Shown here piece after piece: positions 1 through 6,974 of a DNA stretch of 64,000 nucleotides. The position numbers were made by a program, and so were the translations under genes. The stretch covers positions 2,728,001 to 2,792,000 of the forward strand of contig NZ_CP040899.1 of NCBI RefSeq assembly GCF_006349365.1, read 5' to 3'. Origin of the DNA: Georgenia wutianyii (GTDB taxonomy: Bacteria; Actinomycetota; Actinomycetes; Actinomycetales; Actinomycetaceae). Positions within the stretch are counted from its first letter, which is position 1. Each line of letters opens with the position of its first letter. The notes under the pieces are model-generated. The model did not search any database. It was not told where the DNA came from and saw nothing but the letters and a program-made list of their open reading frames with translations.

Positions 1-93
1 GATGCCGCGCGCCGCGGTGAGCACCTCGGCGCTCGGCGGCGTGGGCATGCCGTCCTGGTGGTCGACGACGACGAGCACGGGTGCCTGGGTCAT
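1..93 (-). CDS. etfA: electron transfer flavoprotein alpha subunit, N-terminal fragment (cut by window edge)
   Basis: Only the first 31 codons are present; the rest lies left of the window. The ATG reads into M-T-Q-A-P-V-L-V-V-V-D, a beta-strand-rich opening typical of EtfA, and an AGGAAGG ribosome site lies just upstream. It begins 31 bases after the etfB stop on the same strand, the usual etfB-etfA order. EtfA holds the FAD and, with EtfB, passes electrons from acyl-CoA and other dehydrogenases to the quinone pool. The call rests mainly on the etfB neighbour because so little of the gene is visible. Confidence 0.8.
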   Translation of the reverse strand, partial: MTQAPVLVVVDHQDGMPTPPSAEVLTAARGI

Positions 94-124
94 GGTGCCT
101 TCCTGGAGCATGGGTGGGCGGCCG

Positions 125-886
125 TCAGACGAGCCGGGACTCGATGAGGAACTCGGCGAGCTGCCGGCCGCCGTCGCCGGAGTCGGTGACGATGCGGCCC
201 TGCTCGCGGGCGGCGCGCGGCTCGGCGGACAGGACGGTCGTCGCCGGGGTCGCGTCGGCCAACCCGAGGTCGGCGAGCGACCACGTGTCCACCGGCTTCT
301 TGCGGGCGGCGCGGATGGCCTTGAACGCCGGGTAGCGCGGCTCGTTGGCCTGGTCGGTGACCGACACGAGAGCCGGGAGCGGGGACTCGAGGACCTCGAC
401 GGCGTCGCCGATGTCGCGGCGCACCCGCACCCCTCCCCCGGTGACGGACAGCTCGGTGGCCAGCGTGAGCTGGGGCAGGCCGAGCTCGGCGGCGAGCGCG
501 GTGGGCAGCATGGAGGTGAGCCCGTCGAGGGCGGCCATGCCGGTGACGACGAGGTCGACGGGCCCCACGGCCCGGACGGCGGCGGCGAGGACGCGGGCGG
601 TCGTGACGACGTCGGCGCCGGCGAGGGCGTCGTCGCTCACGTGGACGCCACGGTCGGCGCCCATCTGCAGGGCGCGGCGGACGGCGTCCTCGGCGTCGTC
701 GGGGCCCATGGTGAGGGCGACGACCTCACCGCCGTGCGCCTCGACGAGGCTGACGGCGGCCTCGACGGCGTTCTCGTCCAGCTCGTTGAGGACGTCGTCC
801 AGGCCGCGCACGGTACGGCCGTCGTCGTCCAGCGCGCGCTCGGACTGGACATCGGGGACATGCTTGACGCACACGACGATCCTCAT
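125..886 (-). CDS. etfB: electron transfer flavoprotein beta subunit
   Basis: The 253-residue protein has the length and opening (M-R-I-V-V-C-V-K-H-V-P-D) expected of EtfB. The middle carries the family's nucleotide-binding stretch, V-A-L-T-M-G-P-D-D-A followed by R-R-A-L-Q-M-G-A-D-R-G-V-H. EtfB binds AMP and forms a heterodimer with EtfA, whose gene follows 31 bases downstream on the same strand. The pair moves electrons from flavoprotein dehydrogenases to the respiratory chain in the cytoplasm. The ATG at 886 was chosen because the conserved N-terminus starts exactly there. The upstream neighbour glgX is divergent and functionally unrelated. Confidence 0.95.
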   Translation of the reverse strand: MRIVVCVKHVPDVQSERALDDDGRTVRGLDDVLNELDENAVEAAVSLVEAHGGEVVALTMGPDDAEDAVRRALQMGADRGVHVSDDALAGADVVTTARVLAAAVRAVGPVDLVVTGMAALDGLTSMLPTALAAELGLPQLTLATELSVTGGGVRVRRDIGDAVEVLESPLPALVSVTDQANEPRYPAFKAIRAARKKPVDTWSLADLGLADATPATTVLSAEPRAAREQGRIVTDSGDGGRQLAEFLIESRLV

Positions 887-1005
887 GGGACCAGCCTGCC
901 ACCTCCGGGGGCCCGGCGCCGATCCCGCAGCCCTTCCACCCGACGATCGGCGGGTGCCGCGAGGACCTGAGCGGTGCGGCGCGGGGCTCTTGTCACTCGG
1001 CGCCG

Positions 1006-1036
1006 TGACTTACCGACCTCCACGTGGTGCGAGAAT
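1006..1036 (+). promoter_or_regulatory. possible glgX promoter, perhaps giving a leaderless transcript
   Basis: A GAGAAT hexamer at 1031-1036, with TGACTT 19 bases upstream (1006-1011), resembles an actinobacterial -10/-35 pair. It would start transcription close to the ATG at 1045. No clear Shine-Dalgarno precedes that ATG, which fits leaderless translation. The rest of 887-1044, between the divergent etfB and glgX, shows no other recognisable element. This is inference from motif shape and spacing only. Confidence 0.3.
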
Positions 1037-1044
1037 GGATCACC

Positions 1045-3333
1045 ATGAGCATGACCGCTTCATCCGTTTGCACGACCCCCGCTGCCATCGCCGCCGAGCG
1101 GGTCGCCGGTCGTGCCCCCGCACTCGGGGCGCACCTGTACGGCGGCGGACTGGACGTCGCGGTGTTCGCGTCGCACGCGACCGCCGTCGACCTGTGCCTG
1201 CTCGAGGAGGACCGCTCCTCCCCCACGGGCTTCAGCGAGCGCCGCCTCGCGCTGCACCGCACCGAGCACGGCGTGTGGCAGGGCCACGTGCCCGGCGTCG
1301 GCGCCGGGCAGCGGTACGGCTTCCGCGTCCACGGCCGCTGGGACCCGGCAGCCGGCCTGCGGCACAACCCGGCCAAGCTGCTCCTGGACCCGTACGCACG
1401 CGCCGTCACGGGCGGCTTCGAGCTCGCGCCCGAGGTCTACGGCCACGCCGTCGACGAGCACCTCACCCCCCTGCCCGGCCTCGAGCCGAGCACGCTCGAC
1501 TCCGCCGGCCACGTGCGTCACGGGGTCGTCGTGGCGGAGCCGCCGGTCGTCCCGGCCGATGCCCGGCCGCACACCCCGTGGGAGCGCACCGTCGTCTACG
1601 AGGCGCACGTGCGCGGGCTCACCGAGCGGCTGCCCGGCGTGCCCGAGCACCTGCGTGGCACGTACGCGGGCCTGGCCCACCCGGCGACCATCGCGCACCT
1701 GCGCGAGCTGGGCGTCACGGCGGTCGAGCTGCTGCCGATCCACGCGTCGAACGACGAGCCGTTCCTCCTCGAGCGCGGGCTGAGCAACTACTGGGGCTAC
1801 AACACCCTCGGCTTCTTCGCCGCCGAGCCGCGCTACGCCACCGCCGCCGCCCAGGCGCAGGGGCCCGCCGCCGTCCTCGAGGAGGTCCGCGGCATGGTGC
1901 ACCTGCTCCACGAGGCGGGCCTCGAGGTCATCCTCGACGTCGTCTACAACCACACCGCCGAGGGCGGCGACGGCGGGCCGTCCCTGTCGTGGCGCGGCCT
2001 GGACAACACCCAGTACTACCTGCACGACGACGGCCGGCCGGCCCGCCTCGTCGACGTCACCGGCTGCGGCAACTCCCTGGACTTCCGCCGCGTGCGGGTC
2101 ATGCAGATGACGCTGGACTCCCTGCGCTACTGGACCGAGCGGATCGGCGTCGACGGCTTCCGCTTCGACCTCGCGACGACGCTCGGGCGGCACGGCACGG
2201 AGTTCACCCCCGAGCACCCGCTCCTCGTCGCCCTCGCCACCGACCCGGTGCTCTCGCGGACCAAGCTCATCGCCGAGCCGTGGGACGTCGGCCCGGGCGG
2301 GTGGCGCACCGGCCAGTTCCCCGCCCCGATGGCGGACTGGAACGACCGCTTCCGCGACGCCGTGCGCACGTTCTGGCTCAGCGACCCCGCGACCGGCGCG
2401 GCCGGCGGGACCGGTGGGGACCTGCGCGACCTCGCCACCCGGCTCGCCGGCTCGGCGGACCTCTTCGCCCACGGCCCGCTGCCGGGCGGGCGCGGCCCGC
2501 TCGCGAGCATCAACTACGTGACGGCGCACGACGGCTTCACCGCCGCCGACCTCGTCACCTACGACCACAAGCACAACGAGGCCAACGGCGAGGACAACCG
2601 CGACGGCACCCACGACAACCGCTCGTGGAACCACGGCGTCGAGGGACCGGTGGCCCCGGGCGACGAGCGTGGCGGCCCGGGGGACGCGGCCCGGCGGGCG
2701 GGGCGCACCCCCACGGTCCACGAGCGCGGCCCGGACATCCTCCTCCGTCGGCGGCGCAGCGTGCGCAACCTCCTCGGCACCCTGCTCCTGTCCGCCGGCA
2801 CCCCGATGATCACGGCGGGCGACGAGCTCGGCCGCAGCCAGCTGGGCAACAACAACGGCTACTGCCAGGACAACGAGATCTCCTGGGTGGACTGGCAGCT
2901 GGAGCCCTGGCAGGAGGACCTGCTCGCGACCACCCGCCACCTCCTGCGCCTGCGCCGTGAGCACCCGGTGCTACGCCCGGCGCACTTCGCGACCGGCCGG
3001 ACCGCCGAGGGCGACCTCATCGCCGACCTCGCGTGGTTCCGTGCCGACGCCGAGCGGATGGACTCCGCCGCCTGGCACGAGTCCCGGGCCCGGGTGCTCC
3101 AGATGCTGCGCTCCGGGCACGCCGTCGGGGACTGCGACCTGCTCCTCGTCCTCAACGGCTCCCTCGCCGCCCAGGACGTCACCCTGCCCCAGGGGGCCGG
3201 CACGGACTACGCCCTCGTGTGGGACTCGGCGTGGGAGCGCCCCTCGGCCGGCGAGCCGCAGGTCCTGGCCCCGGGCTCCGTGACGACCATGGAGCCGCTG
3301 ACCATGCGCGCCTACCTCGGCCGACGCTCGTGA
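1045..3333 (+). CDS. glgX: glycogen debranching enzyme GlgX
   Basis: The 762-residue GH13 enzyme hydrolyses alpha-1,6 branches of glycogen, mainly the short limit-dextrin branches left by phosphorylase. The N-terminal CBM48-like region is followed by the catalytic barrel. Visible motifs are V-V-Y-N-H-T-A-E-G, the nucleophile in F-R-F-D-L (about residue 375), the acid/base in I-A-E-P-W-D (about 411) and Y-V-T-A-H-D-G-F-T. The segment D-E-L-G-R-S-Q-L-G-N-N-N-G-Y-C-Q-D-N is typical of GlgX/TreX. I use the ATG at 1045; a GTG at 1024 would add seven residues. The gene stands alone, close to the glgP and glgE-treS-pep2-glgB genes, and supplies the debranching step for that block. Confidence 0.95.
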   Translation: MSMTASSVCTTPAAIAAERVAGRAPALGAHLYGGGLDVAVFASHATAVDLCLLEEDRSSPTGFSERRLALHRTEHGVWQGHVPGVGAGQRYGFRVHGRWDPAAGLRHNPAKLLLDPYARAVTGGFELAPEVYGHAVDEHLTPLPGLEPSTLDSAGHVRHGVVVAEPPVVPADARPHTPWERTVVYEAHVRGLTERLPGVPEHLRGTYAGLAHPATIAHLRELGVTAVELLPIHASNDEPFLLERGLSNYWGYNTLGFFAAEPRYATAAAQAQGPAAVLEEVRGMVHLLHEAGLEVILDVVYNHTAEGGDGGPSLSWRGLDNTQYYLHDDGRPARLVDVTGCGNSLDFRRVRVMQMTLDSLRYWTERIGVDGFRFDLATTLGRHGTEFTPEHPLLVALATDPVLSRTKLIAEPWDVGPGGWRTGQFPAPMADWNDRFRDAVRTFWLSDPATGAAGGTGGDLRDLATRLAGSADLFAHGPLPGGRGPLASINYVTAHDGFTAADLVTYDHKHNEANGEDNRDGTHDNRSWNHGVEGPVAPGDERGGPGDAARRAGRTPTVHERGPDILLRRRRSVRNLLGTLLLSAGTPMITAGDELGRSQLGNNNGYCQDNEISWVDWQLEPWQEDLLATTRHLLRLRREHPVLRPAHFATGRTAEGDLIADLAWFRADAERMDSAAWHESRARVLQMLRSGHAVGDCDLLLVLNGSLAAQDVTLPQGAGTDYALVWDSAWERPSAGEPQVLAPGSVTTMEPLTMRAYLGRRS

Positions 3334-3340
3334 CATGACC

Positions 3341-3380
3341 GTGCGGGCCCACCTCAGCCGACGCCGAGACGGGCCCGCAC
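3341..3380. terminator. bidirectional terminator between glgX and the DUF1269-like gene
   Basis: The 10-bp perfect inverted repeat GTGCGGGCCC/GGGCCCGCAC (3341-3350 and 3371-3380), with a 20-base loop, sits between two convergent stop codons (glgX at 3333 and the minus gene at 3406). There is no strong T tract, as is common in high-GC actinobacteria, so function is inferred from position and symmetry. Confidence 0.6.
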
Positions 3381-3405
3381 GCCCCCCGTTAGCCCTCCGC
3401 GGAGC

Positions 3406-3897
3406 TCACTCCGCGAAGATCTCCCGCAGCTGGCGCTCCTCCGCGTCGCTGAGGTTGGTGTGCACGAGCTCCGGACGCAGGCCCTTCTCCGCGAACGCCT
3501 CCTTCGTCTTGTCGATGACGACGGACTCGGTGAGGAGGAACAGCGCCGAGGTGCCCTCGGTGATGGTGTCCCGCACGGACCGGATGAAGTCGTCGTCGAT
3601 GCCGACGTCGGTCAGCGCGCCACCGACCGCCCCCGCCGCGGCACCGACGGCGGCCCCGAGGATGGGCACGAAGAAGAGCAGACCGAAGAGCACACCCCAG
3701 AAGGTCCCGCCCAGGGCACCGACCGCCGCCAGGTTGTGCATCTGCCGGGTCTTGGGTGCCCGCTTGCCGGGCTCCCAGTACACGACCGCCGCATCGTCCA
3801 GCGTGACGAGGCCCTGCTTCTGGAGGGAGAGGAGGAGCTCCTCCGCCTCCCTCGCTCCGTCCGGGGTGTCGAACTTCCACACGCTCAGAGTCGCCAT
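3406..3897 (-). CDS. DUF1269-like membrane protein
   Basis: The 163-residue protein has an N-terminal alpha/beta region (from M-A-T-L-S-V-W-K-F) and a central Gly/Ala-rich hydrophobic hairpin. The hairpin includes G-G-T-F-W-G-V-L-F-G-L-L-F-F-V-P and G-A-A-V-G-A-A-A-G-A-V-G-G-A-L. The C-terminal half, including L-F-L-L-T-E-S-V-V-I-D-K, is charged. This layout matches the DUF1269 family of small bacterial membrane proteins, whose biochemical role is unknown. The ATG at 3897 has a good AGGAAGG ribosome site; earlier in-frame starts lie in non-conserved sequence. It is convergent with glgX and divergent from the LuxR gene. I infer a cytoplasmic-membrane location and no function. Confidence 0.8.
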   Translation of the reverse strand: MATLSVWKFDTPDGAREAEELLLSLQKQGLVTLDDAAVVYWEPGKRAPKTRQMHNLAAVGALGGTFWGVLFGLLFFVPILGAAVGAAAGAVGGALTDVGIDDDFIRSVRDTITEGTSALFLLTESVVIDKTKEAFAEKGLRPELVHTNLSDAEERQLREIFAE

Positions 3898-4072
3898 GCT
3901 GCCCTTCCTTCCTGTCCTGGCACCCTTCCGGCACCTGAGGCCGAGTCTGCGGAGCGGGGTGAGGCGGGGCATCACCCGCCGGGGATGAGATCCCCTCCCG
4001 TGGCCGGGTCCCACCCGGGCTCCTAGACTCCGATCCATACGCCCGTTCGGGCGCCGGGGGTCGGGGTTTGCC

Positions 4073-6487
4073 ATGGTCGCGCAGGTCGAGCACAGGAGGG
4101 CACGCGACGGACTGCCGCGCGACGGCGTCGTCCGCCAGCGGTGCCTGACCGCGCTCCAGGACTCCGTCGCCCGCCACCGCGTCACCGTCATCTCCGCGCC
4201 GGCGGGTTACGGCAAGACCACCCTCCTGCAGCACTGGACCCGCGTGTCCGGAGCGGTGGTCGCCGGCCCGGAGCACATGGCCGCGCTCCTCGACGAGCCG
4301 GGGCCGGACGTGGAGGCCGCAGGTGGGCGCCCGTCGGCCCGGTGGCGCGGCGCGGTCCGTGCGGCGCGGCGCAACGGCGTCGTCGTGCTCGACGACGCCG
4401 ACGAGTACGCGCCCGAGGCCGTGCGGCGGGCCGCCCACGCGCTCGAGGGGGTGCGGCTCGTGCTCGCCACCCGCCGTCCGCCTCCCGCCACGGCCCACCG
4501 GCTGCGCGTGGCCGGCGAGCTCACCGTCCTCGGCGCCGCCGACCTCGCCTACACCGCCGAGGAGGTCCAGGTGCTGACCGCGGCGTGGGGCATCGCCGGC
4601 GTCGACCGCGCTGCCGCCCAGCAGCTCGTGTCCCTCACCGGCGGCTGGCCGGTCGCCGTGCGCCTGGGGCTCCTCGCGGTCGACCGCACCCGGGAGGTCT
4701 CCACCCAGCTGCGCGCGCTGCGCGCCGCCGACATCGACATCGGGGACTACTTCCTCGAGGAGGTCCTGCGTCCGCTGGAGCCCTCGCTCGCCACCTTCGT
4801 CCTGCGCGCGACGACCGACGACGCCATCACCCCCGCCCTCGCCGACGTCCTCGCCCCCGGCGGCGCGACGATGCTGCAGCAGTGCGCGGCGAACGGCCTG
4901 CCGCTCACCCCTGACGGCGAGGGCTACCGCTGGAACCCGCTCTTCGCGGCCCACTGCCGGTCGGTGGCCGCCCGGCGTGAGCCCGCGCTGTCCTCCCTGC
5001 TCCACCGCCGCGTGGCCCTGCGCCAGGCCCCGGCGGACCCGCTCGCGGCCGCCGAGCACGCGCTCCAGGGGCACGACCCCGGGCTCGCCGGCTCCGTGCT
5101 CGCCCGCCGCTGGCCCGACGTCCTGCTCACCGAGCACGCCGACGCCCTCCTTCGCCTCTCCGAGAGGCTCGCCGCCCAGGAGGCCCCCGACCTCGCCTTC
5201 GCCCGCGACGTCGTCGACGCCCTCGTCCGCGGTCCTGTCCTCGCCCCGGGGTCGACGCTGCCGCTGCGCGTCGCGACCGCGGTGGCCGTCCTCCTCACCA
5301 CCACCGAGGCCGCGGAGCTCGCGCGCGCCGAGCCCGTCGTGCGCGAGCACGTGGGGACCGTGGGTGAGGCCGGGGCCACGCGCGCCTTCCTCCTGTTCAC
5401 CCTCGGGTGCGTCGCCCTCGAGCGCCAGACCGAGCCGGACCGGGCCGCGGACCTCCTCCACGAGGCGTCCGTCCTCGCCGCCGACGCCGGCCTGCCGGTG
5501 CTCGCCTCGGCCTGCCGCGCGCACCGCTCCCTCCAGCTCGCCGTCCTCGGCGTCGTGAGGGCTGCCGACAGCACGGCGAGCACCGCGCTCGAGACGGCGA
5601 CCGCTGCCGGGGCCGCGCACACCGTGGCTCTCGCCCCGGCCCACCTCGCCCGGGCGGTCGTCGCGCTGTGGCAAGGGCGCACCCGCGACGTCGCCGCCCT
5701 GCTCGAGGAGCTGCCGGCCGGCCCGCGGCACGCCCGCTACGCCCCGGTCCGGCACCTCGCCCACGCCCTGCGGGCCACCGCCGACCTCGTGGACGGCGTG
5801 CCCGGGGCGGCGCGACGGCTCGAGGACGTGCGCTCCGGCGGCGGCGAGCTGCCGCGCCTGTGGCACGAGCTCCTCACGGTGCTCGACCTCGTCGGTGAGT
5901 CCCTGTCGGTGGGCGCCGCCCGTCCGGCCCCGGCGGACGGGCCCGTCGCCCTCGCCTGGGTGGCGACGGCGTTCGCCGAGGCCGGCAGCCGCGGGCCGGC
6001 CCGCGAGGCGCTCGACCGGCTCGGCCCGCGGCCCGCGGGCGTGGTCGTGCGCATCCGGCGCGCCCTCACCGAGGCGCTGCTCGCCGACCAGGGTGGTGAT
6101 CCCGGGCTGGCCCACGCCACCCTCGAGGAGGCCCTCGTCGACGCCGCCGCGGACGGTGCCGTGCTGCCGTTGCTGCCTGCCGGGGAGGCGGGCCGCCGGC
6201 TCCTCACGAAGCACCTGGCGTGGGGCACGGCGCACGGGGAGACCGTGCGCCGGGTCCTGGACGCCGGGGAGCACGAGCGCCAGGAGCCCGCCGAGGCGCT
6301 CACCCCGCGCGAGCAGGAGATCCTCGCGTACCTCGCGGTCGGCCTGTCGCGCCAGGAGATCGCCGACTCCCTCGTCCTGTCGGTCAACACCGTCAAGACC
6401 CACCAGCGGGCCATCTACCGCAAGCTCGCCGTCCCGGGGTGGCGCGGCGCCGTCCGGGAGGCCACCGCCCGCGGGCTGCTCCCCTGA
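4073..6487 (+). CDS. MalT-like (LAL-type) LuxR-family transcriptional regulator
   Basis: The 804-residue regulator has a P-loop near the N-terminus (S-A-P-A-G-Y-G-K-T-T, Lys about residue 48) and a Walker-B-like V-V-L-D-D-A-D. A long Ala/Leu-rich helical-repeat region (about 330-730) leads to a C-terminal LuxR helix-turn-helix, from L-T-P-R-E-Q-E-I-L through S-V-N-T-V-K-T-H. This is the MalT/LAL architecture, in which ATP and an inducer sugar drive oligomerisation and activation. It is somewhat shorter than E. coli MalT (901). Its place between glgX and glgP suggests it controls maltodextrin/glycogen genes, but that is inference because LAL regulators have many targets. The ATG at 4073 directly precedes the conserved N-terminal region. 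Confidence 0.85.
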   Translation: MVAQVEHRRARDGLPRDGVVRQRCLTALQDSVARHRVTVISAPAGYGKTTLLQHWTRVSGAVVAGPEHMAALLDEPGPDVEAAGGRPSARWRGAVRAARRNGVVVLDDADEYAPEAVRRAAHALEGVRLVLATRRPPPATAHRLRVAGELTVLGAADLAYTAEEVQVLTAAWGIAGVDRAAAQQLVSLTGGWPVAVRLGLLAVDRTREVSTQLRALRAADIDIGDYFLEEVLRPLEPSLATFVLRATTDDAITPALADVLAPGGATMLQQCAANGLPLTPDGEGYRWNPLFAAHCRSVAARREPALSSLLHRRVALRQAPADPLAAAEHALQGHDPGLAGSVLARRWPDVLLTEHADALLRLSERLAAQEAPDLAFARDVVDALVRGPVLAPGSTLPLRVATAVAVLLTTTEAAELARAEPVVREHVGTVGEAGATRAFLLFTLGCVALERQTEPDRAADLLHEASVLAADAGLPVLASACRAHRSLQLAVLGVVRAADSTASTALETATAAGAAHTVALAPAHLARAVVALWQGRTRDVAALLEELPAGPRHARYAPVRHLAHALRATADLVDGVPGAARRLEDVRSGGGELPRLWHELLTVLDLVGESLSVGAARPAPADGPVALAWVATAFAEAGSRGPAREALDRLGPRPAGVVVRIRRALTEALLADQGGDPGLAHATLEEALVDAAADGAVLPLLPAGEAGRRLLTKHLAWGTAHGETVRRVLDAGEHERQEPAEALTPREQEILAYLAVGLSRQEIADSLVLSVNTVKTHQRAIYRKLAVPGWRGAVREATARGLLP

Positions 6488-6526
6488 CCCCGCGCGCCCC
6501 CGCCCTGCCCGGCGGACAATGGCGCG

Positions 6527-6910
6527 ATGGAGCACCTCAGCGGTGAGGCCCGCGACCGCGTGCGGGCGAGCAGCCTCACGCTGGTCGGCGTGCTCACCCT
6601 CGTGCTCGTCGCCGCCGGCATCTACGCCGAGTTCACCGGCGGGCAGCCCGTCGGCGTCGCACCGAGCGAGGTCCTCGCCGTGTCCACCGACGGCCGCACG
6701 GCCACCGTCGCCGTCGAGGTCGGCGGGTGCGAGCGGCTGCAGGGCGTGGACGTCGAGGCCGGCGCCGACGTCGTCGTGCTCATCGCGCGGGTCGTGCAGG
6801 ACGAGCCGGGCACCGACGGCGCGTGCGAGGACGTCGCGCGCCTCACCCGCCGCACGGTCGTGCTCGACGAGCCGCTCGCCGACCGGGCGCTGCGCACGGC
6901 CACCCCCTGA
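6527..6910 (+). CDS. small membrane-anchored protein of unknown function
   Basis: The 127-residue product has a single N-terminal hydrophobic segment (about residues 15-36, S-L-T-L-V-G-V-L-T-L-V-L-V-A-A-G) after a short charged tail. An outward-facing domain with two cysteines (V-G-G-C-E-R-L and D-G-A-C-E-D-V), which could pair in a disulfide, follows. I recognise no family. It starts 39 bases after the LuxR regulator stop in the same direction and is convergent with glgP, so it may be cotranscribed with the regulator. It is probably a bitopic protein with its C-terminus outside. Confidence 0.6.
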   Translation: MEHLSGEARDRVRASSLTLVGVLTLVLVAAGIYAEFTGGQPVGVAPSEVLAVSTDGRTATVAVEVGGCERLQGVDVEAGADVVVLIARVVQDEPGTDGACEDVARLTRRTVVLDEPLADRALRTATP

Positions 6911-6926
6911 ACGCCCCTGAACGCCA

Positions 6927-6963
6927 CGACGCCCCCGCCCGCACGAGGCGGACGGGGGCGTCG
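6927..6963. terminator. terminator hairpin between the small membrane gene and glgP
   Basis: An 11-bp perfect stem CGACGCCCCCG/CGGGGGCGTCG (6927-6937 and 6953-6963) lies between convergent stops (6910 on plus, 6975 on minus). The loop can pair further through CGCC/GGCG. Its position suggests it ends transcription from both sides. Confidence 0.7.
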
Positions 6964-6974
6964 GGGAGCCGGGC

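Noticed and set aside
2..970. Long plus-strand open frames across etfB and similar long frames opposite nearly every gene
   Set aside because: They are GC-driven shadows: Arg/Pro/Ala/Gly-rich, without domain motifs, and antisense to clearly recognised proteins.
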